Assembly (NCBI GenBank): GCA_005406025.1
Contig: BGZK01000544.1
Span: forward strand, 1-64,000
Direction: 5' to 3'
DNA: 64,000 bases
From: Eumeta japonica
Taxonomy: Eukaryota; Arthropoda; Insecta; Lepidoptera; Psychidae
A program made the position numbers and the translations under genes. The stretch's first letter is position 1. Each line of letters starts with the position of its first letter. The notes below the pieces were generated by a model. It saw only the letters and a program-made list of their open reading frames with translations, searched no databases and was not told the origin of the DNA. This document shows positions 11,331 to 22,390 of this stretch, piece after piece.

Positions 11331-13055
11331 GACGATAGAAAGCCTTTTATTTTTTTTGTCAATTTTTCAACGTTTTCTTATTATTTTGCTATTCGGGACG
11401 GAGACAAATCCAACGAATTAAAAATGAAAACAGCTATTCTCCAGTTATAAGTGTTCGAACAATTATATTGTGCAATTATATTTTTTCTTGTCTCTGACAA
11501 GAAAAAATTCACGTGTACTACAGTAATATAATATTCATAAAACAAAAATACCCAACGATTCACTATATGTTTTTGTTTATTATTTTTCGCATTTACAAGT
11601 CCAAACTTGCGAAAACGACTTTTGCCATTATTTAATCTGTTTTTGTAAGAACTCATTGATTTAACACTTAAGCAATACACATGTTGTGCAAAATTGCACA
11701 TCACTGATTGAACGTTAGGGAATATTTCACAGAAAACTTGTGAAATATTATTGTAACAACTTTCAGTAGTAACAATTTTCTTTTTTCTTTAAACTAAAAT
11801 CAGGAAAAATTTATTATAAAAGAGCATAATTATAGAAATAAAGTATAAATATATTAATCGTGTTCTGTATTATTACACAAAATCATTTTCTTGTTAAGCT
11901 CTCAACAAAAATAATATTTTCAGTCAGTAAATGGTTTTAGAAACAACGAATTTAACATAGGATAAAAAATGCACATCACATTAAAGACAAATTGCTGGTC
12001 TACTCAGCACAACTGCTTAACTTAATTTTACCTTGAATTGGTATTGTAGACATATAAATTTATAAAAATATGTATTATAAAACAAAAATAAAATAGTTCA
12101 AAACAATCAAATTAATATTTAATACGAATGTATAGATCAAAATGGTATTCACTACCAGCTGGGTACATTTTATATTTCTTTAATTTAAAATTTGCAAGTC
12201 TATTTGCCAGAGGAGCATGTACAGAACACAGATTTTCTCCTACTAGATATATCAGTCACATGCTTCAGTGATATCTATTAAATATTTTATGCAAGCTCCT
12301 CGACTTTGGGTCCCTAATGGTTGTCTCTATTTCGATATGTCATCGATTTCGTCTGCAAAATATTTTTTTCAGCTGCTACTTGTAAATATTCCGACACACG
12401 TATTCGCCCTGTAGATTTTCTTTCTTGGTCTACTTTTGTTCAGCCTTTCTGTATTAGCCAACCACATCAGGGTACTCTACTCTACTCCAGTCTTTTATAT
12501 CGTATGGACCTCTGACATCGTTATTTTCTTAACATGTATCTGTAAACGGCTCTTAAAATATACCACATATGGGTCATCTGTCTACTATCCTGCAGGTCGA
12601 GAATGCAAACGAATGGATATGGATATGGTGATCTGGATGGATAATCTAACACTAGTAGTGAACTCTTGAATTAAAATAAATAAATCCTTAAATAACCTTA
12701 ATAACTATCGATATTTAAATCCTTAGTAATTTTGGATACAATTATATATGTAGGATCACGGGACAGCTCTTCTATTTGTATTTCAAATTGTGAAAAACCA
12801 GATTTGTAAGAATCATAGTTTAGAGTGAACAATTAAAGGCGGAAAAAACACTTCAACAGTCTAATTTTAAGAAATATTTATTAATTTCTAAGTAAGTAAA
12901 TATAATTATTTGTATCACCCACCACACCTTACAACCATTATTATCGAAAAAGAATAATACTGTAGTAATGTGTTTATTCATAGTCGCGATCGTAATAATT
13001 TGAATAATTTACTATTTCCAATCGTAATTTAAGATTAGACATCCATTATCAAACA
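11331..13055. other. AT-rich non-coding DNA
   Basis: A 107-codon minus-strand open frame at 11381-11704 (low-complexity, Asn/Tyr/Ser/Phe-rich, no domain) is taken as chance. Between about 12200 and 12660 the sequence is less AT-rich and carries two overlapping short plus-strand frames with no recognisable motif; this could be a decayed repeat. Confidence 0.45.
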
Positions 13056-13057
13056 CG

Positions 13058-13170
13058 GTAGTGGCATAGTGATTAAGAGCTTTTGCTGTCAACCAGGAGG
13101 TACGGAAATATGCATTAGTTCGGCGTGGAGGTTTCAGATTGAAGTAATGTGATATATGTGGTATAAAATA
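13058..13170 (+). repeat. Head of a tRNA-derived SINE-like repeat
   Basis: 'tagtggcatagtgattaaga' at about 13059 resembles an A-box promoter head of the same form as the reversed copies at 20415 ('ggctcagtggttaag') and 36753 ('ggcgattcaatggttaagag'). A weak B-box-like 'ggtttcagattg' follows at about 13131. Short, diverged fragment; end uncertain. Confidence 0.4.
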
Positions 13171-14230
13171 TTTTCTCTATCTTTTCTAAACTCGGCAATA
13201 GGATGATCAAAACCTGACACAACGATGACAACATCTATCACCACGTATACATGAATTCGAATATGAATTGCATCATTTGAGTCGCTTACCCGCTGCAACT
13301 TGACAACCGATTGGTTTAACTTTTATAGTAAGAGGAACATAAAATACTTTATTAGCTCTATTCTTACACACGATTGTAAGTCAATTTTTAACAGATATGC
13401 ATATATTTAAGGTGATGCAATGAATAAAATTCAAAACGGGCGTTCTTCTGTGAGTCATAACAGAGCGTTTTCACCATCGATGTGCACGCTTAATTTGTTA
13501 AAAATAAAATTTAGTTTCCCGAAGCACCGTTTAAGTAATGAAAATGGCTGTGCAATAAACTTTATTATACTGTAAGAAATATAAATGATATTTTGGAATA
13601 ATATTCAGTGCATGTTATTCAGAGTTAGCTAGTTATCGTTTTTTATTAACAAAAATAAATCGGTGTCATTGTAATTATGAGAGACAAACTTCACCAAAGT
13701 TCTTGAGGAAGTTTTACCATGACTGTTATAAAAAGGTTATACTATTTTTTACACAAAAAAATATTGATTAATGATTGATGCTAATACTAATTGCTTTTTT
13801 AACTCAAACTCGGATTTCCAAGAATAAACGTCAAATTATTTTACACAGTTACTCATTCTAAGGTACTGTATCACTTTAAATACTGATCATTATTAATGCA
13901 CTGAAGACATCCTCCATGAAGGCCAGTCGCAAGAAAACTTTCAAGTCTTTTGGATAATCACAATGTCCAACGGCCCAATATGACTACTCGGGCCGAGAGG
14001 TTTAACGGAGGTGACAAAGCTAAAGTGGAATTGGAACGCGTAAAAAATTAATCATTAATTAATTAACGACATCTTCATATTCCAGAATATTTTTTCTTCA
14101 ATACGCCTACACTGTAAGTGTAAAAAAGATAATGCTTTCTTTTAATTTCAATAAAGTAGGGTATCAGTTAATTTACGATATATCTATCTACTTGTGTCTG
14201 TTAGTGAGTACTTGTACGTTCACTAAAACC
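13171..14230. other. AT-rich non-coding DNA
   Basis: A mixed patch at about 13930-14040 ('ctcgggccgagaggtttaac') has no recognised identity. Otherwise nothing seen. Confidence 0.45.
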
Positions 14231-14800
14231 CGAAATCTTTAATAATCACAATTGAAGCCACAAAATGATTAAGTAAATCAGGAAATAGCCGCCACAGACG
14301 AGAGACAGATTTCCGCACATCAATCGAAAAATTCTAGTCTCCGTGAAAAAACCGTTACTGTAACAACCAGAATCCGACCCACTAGAGACTCCGACGCGCC
14401 CTTTATCATAACAGATCGCAACAAACGGCAACATTGGAGTGCACTCCGCGAACGCTTCAAAATCACAACCGGTCGCCGTGAAATAATTATTCGCGGAGGA
14501 TCGACGTCGACGGCTAATTACAAAGAGCGGCGCGTCCGGGGGGCCCCGCTTTGAATGGGCGAGGAAAAAAAAACAATTATTAACGATACAGTGGTCCGAG
14601 AGTGGGCCCGGCGCGCGACGCATCTGTCCCGGCCCCGGCGGATTAAGCTGATAATTATTCCGGCGCGATAATTATTGGATTTAAGCTTTTAATAGTATTG
14701 TTCGCGGACGTGGCCGGTTGGCGATCGATGTACAGCCGGCGGGCGTTGTTCTGCACGGGCAGAGCACTTCTGTGGATATTCGCTGGCGTCATCGAATAAA
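14231..14800. promoter_or_regulatory. Strong GC-rich island with repeated ATAATTATT sites
   Basis: One of the clearest islands in the window: about 570 bp of balanced to GC-rich unique sequence, with GC runs at about 14540 ('ccggggggccccgct') and 14606-14640 ('gggcccggcgcgcg'). The word ATAATTATT occurs exactly three times (14483, 14651, 14668), two of them 17 bp apart, and a related CAATTATTAAC lies near 14574. These suit homeodomain factors. A minus-strand open frame of 125 codons (14246-14623) crosses it but has no domain, and I judge it non-coding. Confidence 0.45.
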
Positions 14801-15470
14801 TGTGTTGGGTTAAATTTAAAAAAAAAAGCTTACATTTTCGGGTGTATAATTAAAGGCATTATGTTTTCTAATGTAATAAATATTATAATTTTGCTTTTCA
14901 GATTTAGAACGTGAAATTAGAACGAGTTTGTTAATCGTCGAATGCCTCCTGTACGGTGATGACCAAGTAATACTTGTACCGTCAACGTGTTAGTTGAAGA
15001 TGGGGATCGGATTGATTGAAATTCAATTTATTGTTTAAGACATTACTAAAGTTTGACATTAGTCTCTGCTTGATCGGTAACTTAAAATGGATCTTTCAAA
15101 AATTTCCAAATACTGTTTGTGTGCTAATAATCGATTTCTGGTAAGTAGGTATAGATACCTTCCAAATTATTACAAAAATATATGTATTTATAATCTTCCT
15201 CATTAGTTGAGCAGAATAATGGTAAAATTATCAAATTCTATGAAAAAAGACTGAAGTAATTTGCAATGATTTTTTTTACACCAATATTTACCAAATTTTC
15301 TTTTACTCAAATTTCGATATTTTTCTACTAGAACTAAATTATATTATTTTGTAGGTAGCTGATTTATCATTTTGCTGCATTAAAACCGCAACTTACCAGG
15401 TTTAAGCAACAGCAAAATTAACTGATGAATTTTTGAACTTAATACAATATGCACTATATCTATCTACTCA
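14801..15470. other. AT-rich non-coding DNA
   Basis: No feature recognised. Confidence 0.5.
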
Positions 15471-15960
15471 AAAGAGCACGTGAAGTCTATCGGCCTTGAG
15501 TGTTGTCACCGAATCGATGATATCGATCGTTACCGGCCACCGTTCAGAACTGAGCCAGTCTTAAATCCCAAACGGTTCAATCTGTAATAAAAATCACGGA
15601 AGGTCACGCTCCTATTGCATAATAATAGTAGCGTAATAATTCTAATCTGTGAAATAATCACAAACAGCGCTTTTTAGAAATGGGACGTTCCAAAAGCTTT
15701 ATAGCAAAGTTACTACTTTCATACATCCCGCTAACCCACTGAAATGAAGACGTAACGCCCCGGTTACAGCTATCTACGGCGGCCTTTATACGCGTATAAA
15801 ACGTTTTACTGTTACACGTTTCTGAACGCACCCCGCTCTCGGCATATGGTAAGCCACGTGCCGTAAGGGGGTACGCTCTTTGTCTCGATTCGGCTTTGAA
15901 AGTAAAAAAAAAAATCAACGACGGTATCGTTTTCAACATGAATGGCAATCACTTTGATTT
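15471..15960. promoter_or_regulatory. Mixed-GC island, candidate regulatory element
   Basis: Balanced composition from 'gagcacgtgaagtctatcgg' (contains CACGTG) through 'aacgccccggttacagctat' to a second CACGTG near 15855. The sequence is not repetitive. A minus-strand frame of 96 codons has no protein signature. Regulatory role is an inference. Confidence 0.33.
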
Positions 15961-16920
15961 AACTAATTGCGATGTGGGGTTTGCATTCTTGTGTTGGTGA
16001 GCTTTTTGATCTGGTAGAACGACAATAGCCGTTCTCTGTGGAGCTTGATCGTTTTGTGTTGCCAATAAAAGTTTGACTTATTCCATTGTGTTTCGTTGTC
16101 TTCTACGGTGATTCATCAGCTTAGCGTGACTTTTGGTGTTTAAGTCCGTCCAATGACTGTTTAACAAATCCATACGTGAAAATAGAATTTTACATGCACG
16201 CAATGTAAGGATTCTCATCGGAATCAGATCGCATCCCAAAATGTGATTGAGACCAAAATGGTGGTCGAAACCAAAAATAGGGATCACTTCTGAATTTAGA
16301 TTTGAATCAAGATTCCGATTAAAATTGTGCTTAAATCGTCGATACACCGACATTGGGCGTAATTCAAATGACTCCATGTCTAGACAAAGTTACAGGCGAC
16401 CGATATCATAACAAAAGAGTAAAATCCAAATTACTTCTCATTATGGTGACGGAATTTAAGGAGCACGACGGCATTTACCGCCCGCACCCGCCTTCATCTT
16501 TCCAACAAACAACTGAACATTTCGAGTTCGAGATGTGACCTACGATTACCTGTATATACATATTTCCTTAGAAGTTATGTAGTGGAAATAAAAATGCGTA
16601 AGCCATTGCTACTTTTGCTTTTCTACATGTTTATTTTTGTCTATTTTTTTCCTCAAATTCGCGATAGGGTCATTACGTAAAAATATGATCATAGCCAGCC
16701 CTGCGTAAAGATTTTAAGTTCCAAGCTCTTCAATTTAAAATGAAATGTATATGGAAGGACATACGTTCAATAAAGCTAAATTTCGAATATCATACAATAC
16801 TATTCTTACATAAATGATAGAACAGGAATCTTCTTTCTTTGGAATCAGTTCTGAAAGATTTAAAAAAAAAACATTACCTTGCCAACCTTCACAACCTTCG
16901 GTACAACATGCAAAGGTGAT
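15961..16920. other. Non-coding DNA, no gene seen
   Basis: A run at about 16205-16325 repeats short GGAATC/GATC/GAAACC-like words ('catcggaatcagatcgcatc', 'gaaaccaaaaatagggatca'), like the simple-sequence remnant at 59747-59925. Two facing open frames of about 60-99 codons meet near 16360 and have no motif. Confidence 0.4.
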
Positions 16921-17410
16921 TGCCTGCAATTAATGTCATGGCGCGTCATACAGGCAACGAGCCGTCATTTTCAAAACGAGCACGTCTGTACCGAATAAAA
17001 TCCGCTACAACCCGCTAAATACATTTCACAGATAACGTATTGCCGGTCTTTACCGAAACGTATGGCTTACGGGTCGTTTAATTCGGATATGGATTATGTA
17101 CCTAATGCACTGCCGAAATAGAGTTTATTTTGATGCGTCAATAAAAGGCAAAGGGTGGCAGTGTTTTACCATTCATATCGTAGTTTAATTACACATTCAT
17201 ATGTAAATGAGTGCAAAAAGTTTCTTTCATACGTTCAGCCTGCAGCGGGCGCGTGCATTCATGCGTGTTGGAGTACGTGGAGCTCTGTAATTAGCACTGA
17301 TATAAAGGGGTATTTTTTCAAAACCGCTCCTGTTCGGGGCTCAACGACGCCGATTCATACGTGGAGCTATTTTTTTTTCATATTTTTATGGGCTACGTAA
17401 TGTTTATTCT
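16921..17410. promoter_or_regulatory. Mixed-GC island, candidate regulatory element
   Basis: Unique, balanced sequence in AT-rich surroundings. Visible words include 'gcgtcaataaaaggcaaagg' (about 17134) and 'gagctctgtaattagcactg' (a TAATTA site near 17287). An 81-codon plus-strand frame covers its right part but carries no domain. Function inferred from isolation and composition only. Confidence 0.35.
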
Positions 17411-18290
17411 GTAGTCTCACAATTGTATGGATTTGAGGGTTTGATCGTCTACATTTATCATAGATAAAAATTAATTATATTGGACAAAAAAGATATCACT
17501 GGTTTCAATTATAATGTTGTTAAATAGTAATTTCAACTAGTTGTAATGAAACCACGTACTATGAAACGTTGGCGATGCATGATCAAATAATATAATTTGT
17601 TGTATCTATTTACTTTCCTTGTCTAGATCAGAACGGGTTAGGGACTATTAATGTCTATTGAATTGTCAGAAATACTAAGACGATGGCCGGATCCGGCTAC
17701 TTAACACGTTTTCTCAGGTATGGAGCAAACATTTTCAAGGAGGTTATGCGGCTTTTCCTTGTTGATTGTTGTTGTACGTGGAAGTAATATTTTTTTAATA
17801 TTTCTTTAATATTCATAAGAAACAAAAATTAAAACTTATCAAAAAATCTATAGCGTTTTTAATTACTTCATTAAAAGATTAAAGCGCTGTAAGTGATTGG
17901 TTACACGGAGCTCGGGCGTATTTGATAATGAGGACAGCAATCATTTTTTGACAGTACCATAATTCGTTTTCTTACAAGGAAATCAATGTTTTTCTCAAAT
18001 TAATGTAAAACGCTTGGAATAAAAAATTATAAGACAACGCAATTTTCTGGGGAACCAAGTAAGTGATTCGAACTTAAAATTTTGCTTAAGTAATTTTAGT
18101 TTGGCGTGTTCACATCATTAAAAACCGGTCATGTGCGCGTCAGAGGCGCACGGAAACGATTCCGTCGTAAACGATTGCATTACTCCTCAATTAAATTAGG
18201 CCAAAACCACATGTAACAGTCTTCACTTTGTATTTTTACCTAAATTTTAAGATCAGTTAGTTCAGAAATAACAGTCTATTTTCGTAAATT
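17411..18290. other. AT-rich non-coding DNA
   Basis: Short patches of higher GC at about 17675-17720 and 18125-18180 ('gtgcgcgtcagaggcgcacg') have no recognised identity. The latter contains the imperfect inverted pair GTGCGCG/GCGCAC. Confidence 0.4.
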
Positions 18291-20130
18291 TCCCTTTGTT
18301 CCTTCATTAGTTCGTATTAGTTACCTAATGTCCACAGATGGACATAATCTTCCCATCTATTCCACAAGACAAGAGTCGCGGGCCATCTGCAACTAACGGT
18401 GGCCCGCGACTTTGATTGGGTCGTCAGTCCACTTAGTGGAAGGGGATCCACGGTGTGACTTCCCGTACACGATCGCCACTCGAAAACCATTCTTCGGCGA
18501 TGGTTATCAGTTCTACGAGCAATGTAGCCTGCTCGTGAACGAGCAAACTGAAGTTTGCCACCTAATTTATTGATTTTGTGAACTATGTTGGGTAAAAGCG
18601 TTCTCCCGTAAAAGATTTCTTCGTTTAGGATTTTATCTCACAAAAAACTTTATAAAGGTTATTCCTATCGCTCGTTGAGCGACTCTGAGCTTGTGTATGG
18701 GACCAACAATAAGATAACAAGCCTGGCATATGTATGTCATCACGGCTAACAAGCACAGTTGAAAGTTTTTCGTTTATAGGCACTAAGGTATATCGGATTT
18801 GAACATACCTCATAATTTACCGAACGCTGCCCAGCCGAGCTTAATTCTTCGGGTAACTTCTTTATCGAAGTTGAATCTACCTAATCGGACGGCCTGTCCC
18901 AAGTAGTCGTATTTGTGTACAAATTCCGTTGGAGAGTTCTCAACTACCAATGGAGTGAGTACAAAATGGATATTCAAAATAATTTTCATCTTGTCCAAGT
19001 TAATTTTAAAATTAACTGTTTGAGGAACTTTGCTAAGGTTCCTGAACATAGTGCTGGTGTCATTCAAGGATTCTGCTATTATGACTATAACTTCGGTAAA
19101 TCCAAGTCGAGTAAATTCACTGTATCCATTTAGATTTAAAGCTTAACAGCCTCTTCTAATGCTGAAGCCAAGAGTTTCCGAGATACAACATCTTTCTGCT
19201 CCACATCCTTCTGCAGATAGATCAGTTTTGTTTATTCATTATTATCAATGTTGGAATATTGTTGTACCAACATTTCAACACTGCAAAGTAACGATAAACA
19301 GTGTGACATAGTTAAAGAGAATGCAGCGTTTCCCAGGTTTCGGTTAAATTGAAATTAATTGAAAAGCTTTTAGTAGTTCACATATGCCAAACTTCGTTGC
19401 CAAATAACTCTTCGGATATTTGTATGATTTGCCAAAGCGTATGAACATTGTCTACATTGTTAAAGACATTTACAAAACGCATTTATCAGGTGTAATTGGA
19501 AATCGTCAAGCCGATGAGTAAGACGATTAGTAATAAGCCCAGAAAATAGCTTATACACGTGACTTAAAAGCGTTATGGATCTGTGTAATTCTTCCTTTTT
19601 AAAGAACTGACCACGTCTGTCAACCACGCTTCAAGCATTGTACTTTGGAGCATGATTGATTCGAATAACTTCGAGGGGACTATTATAGTATATTAAGTCT
19701 TTTTCTCACACCCTGAGAAGTTCGGCTGTAATTTCACTCTCACGCGTGCACTATTATTTTTCAGCTGCTTGAAAGCCATCTCAATCTCGTATAGACTGTC
19801 ATTTGGGATGTTGTTATCTGTGTAGTGTTGGGTCAGTTTTGCTCTAGTATTTTTAGTTATGCTACTAAAATAGGTTTTGTGTCAATGTGTATAACTGACG
19901 ATTGAGATTTTCGATTTTCTCTAAAATCTCTAATATTGATGAAACTATTATGCCTTTATCGGCTTTCAGCTTTATCTTTTTGGCTATGTCCAACAGACAG
20001 ATATTTTACGAGCATTTTGGAGCCTTTACTTCATTCGTTTCTAAATAATAATTTTTATTAAAGCGAAATATATATCGCGCTCATGACCATGGAAATTAAG
20101 TGGATTGATTTGTATCATGTTTTTAATCGC
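18290..20130 (-). mobile_element. 5'-truncated RTE-like non-LTR retrotransposon
   Basis: Element containing the reverse transcriptase pseudogene. Its 3' side lies at low coordinates. The exact ends cannot be placed: no poly-A tail or target duplication is clear. On its upstream side a SINE-like copy in the same orientation begins only about 30 bp away (20165-20415), so the two may have been inserted together or one beside the other. Confidence 0.65.
18317..20000 (-). pseudogene. RTE-like LINE reverse transcriptase pseudogene
   Basis: Reading on the minus strand, broken pieces follow the order of an RTE-type endonuclease/reverse transcriptase ORF. First comes a linker ending in an 'EIEMAFKQLKNN' segment (near 19790) and a 'YKLFSGLITNRL' segment (near 19540). 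Next is MFRNLSKVPQTVNFKINLDKMKI, then HKYDYLGQAVRLG (near 18900) and EVTRRIKLGWAAFGKL (ending 18810). Last are the C-terminal RWPATLVLWNRWED-like residues and a stop at about 18317. Many stops and frameshifts. The endonuclease half is absent, the usual result of 5' truncation on insertion. Confidence in the RT family is high; RTE rather than a close relative is inferred from the motif wording. Confidence 0.8.
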
Positions 20131-20164
20131 TGCTTAGGAATCCCCCCTCTCACATTTTATTTCC

Positions 20165-20415
20165 AACGAAGGGCCTTAAACCTTAAGTCCTCCACGCTGG
20201 TCTAGTGCAGGTTGGGAGATGTCAACGACCATTGTCCTCAACGCGATGACAACGTCTGGGATCAACAGCTTAACATGCTCTCCAAGGGGCGGAGCGAGTT
20301 GTCTAATTAGACAGTGATTTAATTATACTCATTGGCCACAACTCACCCGTGGTCTGGCTCGAACTCAGTACCTTCCGATTCGAAGACAACACCCTTAACC
20401 ACTGAGCCACCAGTT
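20165..20415 (-). repeat. tRNA-derived SINE-like repeat
   Basis: On the minus strand it begins 'ggtggctcagtggttaaggg' (A-box-like head at 20412-20393), continues to 'ctgagttcgagccagacc' (B-box-like, near 20352), and ends with 'cctgcactagaccagcgtgg' near 20190. Length about 250 bp. The two internal promoter boxes and spacing fit a tRNA-derived SINE transcribed by RNA polymerase III. It is the best preserved of the copies here (others near 1340, 13058, 21535, 25530, 36600). Confidence 0.7.
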
Positions 20416-20504
20416 TATTGATTTACCAAGAAAATATGTCGATGCGTCTATTATGGTTATGTTAACTGAAGGTGGAGTACTCATATCACACCTATCAAAA
20501 TAAA

Positions 20505-20840
20505 TACAGTGGTAGAACCTTGCTGCTATCAACTTGGCTGCAGCACGAAAATGGACCGATTTGACCAGTGAGATACCACACTTTCACAGAATACAAACGT
20601 GAAGTAACAGGTTCCGATGTTGCAGTTCGTACAGTGAGTGAGAGTTCCGGTTGGTCCTAACTCATTTATAACCCCACTCTCCCTCCATCACCGTCACTGT
20701 CCACCAGATATCCTACTTCTACCCAAGAGACCGGAGGCATACTGATGACTTTTCTGGAGTTGCTAGTGTCCAGAAGCAGCGCTAACCACCATCTTTCTAG
20801 TTGTTCATGAACTTGTTTACCCCTCGAAAAAGTTATAAAA
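20505..20840 (+). repeat. Lepidopteran SINE/LINE-tail repeat
   Basis: Reads 'gagataccacactttcacag', then 'gtgagtgagagttccggttg', 'caagagaccggaggcatact' and 'ctggagttgctagtgtccag', ending near 'tcatgaacttgtttacccct'. The same sequence of phrases occurs at 26640-27087 and, reversed, at 62215-62370. It matches a very abundant lepidopteran repeat whose tail is known from CR1-like LINEs and their SINEs ('ggcaacgcac...ctcgtttgcc'). Name of the family not certain. Confidence 0.65.
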
Positions 20841-21530
20841 AAAGAACTACGAGGGAACAGATGAACATACCCACATACTTACACGCATATGTACTCTTTT
20901 AAAATTATAACCCTCTGTCGGCTTTGTCGGAGCAAAGTAAAAAGCAAATATTACATTAGGTGATAATTTTTGATGTTATATATTCATCGTGATATTTTAT
21001 AAAGTTAGATCTCAAAAATTTTGTTTTAAATAATAGATGACTATTAATGTATACCTTAATTTATCTCAATATTAGGTATTTTAGGCATGGAATGTTGAGT
21101 TTTTGCTTATTTTTAATTATAGATATTATACATTACGAAGGCTAATTTAATGTACCGTTGTACCAAGTTTTACGCATTTACGCAAAATTATAATAAAAAA
21201 AGACACTTAGAGTGATCGAATGCTTTTACGAGAATTGAAATAAAAAGAAATAATGCTCTTTGTTTATTGTAAATAACTAAATAACAATTAATAATCACAT
21301 ATGTATAACCAGAAATGATAATTTAATAATATGAGCGATATTTCAAATAATTATTATAATTTGAACTAGTGCTTTATAAAATAAAGTTTTATCTTTATAC
21401 AAGTTCAAAATATAACAAAGTTGCAACTAAAGCTAGGCTTACATAGAGCCTGCTCGTATTATTGACAACATGGATATTGATGTCATCTTTTCTTCCTTTG
21501 ATTTCAGATTATGGAATTTAGATCTTGAAT
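20841..21530. other. AT-rich non-coding DNA
   Basis: No feature recognised. Confidence 0.5.
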
Positions 21531-21690
21531 TTTTTACGCTGGTCCAGTGAGAGTTGAGAAATACGAAACTTCTTCGTCACCTATGCGGTGACATAGTTCG
21601 ACACCGACAGTTTAACGTGCGTTGTACAGAGCAAGTGATTTTATTTGGTATAAGATGAAAATACATTGGTGAATTAGCCAGCTGCGGTGC
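21531..21690 (-). repeat. SINE-like fragment
   Basis: Starts 'tttttacgctggtccagtga' on the plus strand, the same phrase that marks the tail of the minus-strand SINE-like copies at 1349 and 20190, followed by 'gacagtttaacgtgc' and 'gagcaagtgattt', also shared. Boundary with the adjacent GC-rich island is approximate. Confidence 0.45.
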
Positions 21691-22390
21691 CAACCTCTAG
21701 ATCAACACATCTAAGTCCCGCTCTCCCAGTCAGGACGACATCGCGACACCGCGCGATGTATCATCGCGACTTTACTGTCGCATCGGCGAACGTGGCGGAC
21801 GCCGTCCAACTTTTTGCTTGTAACAATAAAATAAATCTCGTCGTAAAAAGCTCGCCCGTCCGGCGGCGGCGCTCGGCCGGGCCCCGGCCCGCGGAGCTTA
21901 ATTAAAAAACCAAAACGATTTTTATTAATTGGAAGTGTTAAAAGCGGGCGGGCGAGCGCCGTATCTCGGCCGTATCTCTTCTTTAATCCGACATCGAATG
22001 TGTTATTTTTACTCCTTCGCCCCGTGGAATCGAATAAATTTTATCGCCGAGGACTAATTTGGTTACAAATTTATTTGGCCGCGGCCGGTCGTTAAACAAG
22101 GGCAGTACATCCACGTCGATAACTGGGCCCGTATTGACTTTCGGCCGAGACAACGGAGTACCCGTTACGGCGATATATCGACACTTCTCGTCTCGATAAC
22201 GCGACGCCGTTATCACCGCGCCACCTATCGGCTGTGTTATCGAAATTACAATATAAGCTTATGCGAAGGGTTGATGGCTAAAATTTTTAGTGTTTTCACG
22301 CGACCGCGCTTTTAGAGTCGTCGGAGATGTGTTAATATTGAAAGCGTTAAAATGCTTCGCCGAGATAAGGCGCTTACGAACAATATTCAA
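21691..22390. promoter_or_regulatory. Longest GC-rich island, candidate regulatory element
   Basis: About 700 bp of GC-rich unique sequence. GC runs occur at about 21855-21897 ('ccggcggcggcgctcggccg') and 22078-22090. The word CGATA/TATCG recurs many times between 22115 and 22250 (for instance 'cgatatatcgac', 'ctcgataacgcg', 'gttatcgaaatt'), and TTAATT words lie near 21898 and 21932. Two open frames (72 and 77 codons) are shadows of the GC-rich composition. It may be an enhancer or an uncharted promoter; no TATA box or initiator can be argued. Confidence 0.45.

Noticed and set aside
11381..11704. 107-codon open frame on the minus strand
   Set aside because: Asn/Tyr/Ser/Phe-rich, as expected from AT-rich chance translation; no motif.
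14246..14623. 125-codon open frame on the minus strand
   Set aside because: It lies in a GC-rich island where stop codons are rarer, has no domain or signal, and its length is within chance for such composition.
20340..20415. Reversed A- and B-box-like words, considered as a functional tRNA gene
   Set aside because: No cloverleaf with matching acceptor stem can be drawn; the context is that of a tRNA-derived SINE.
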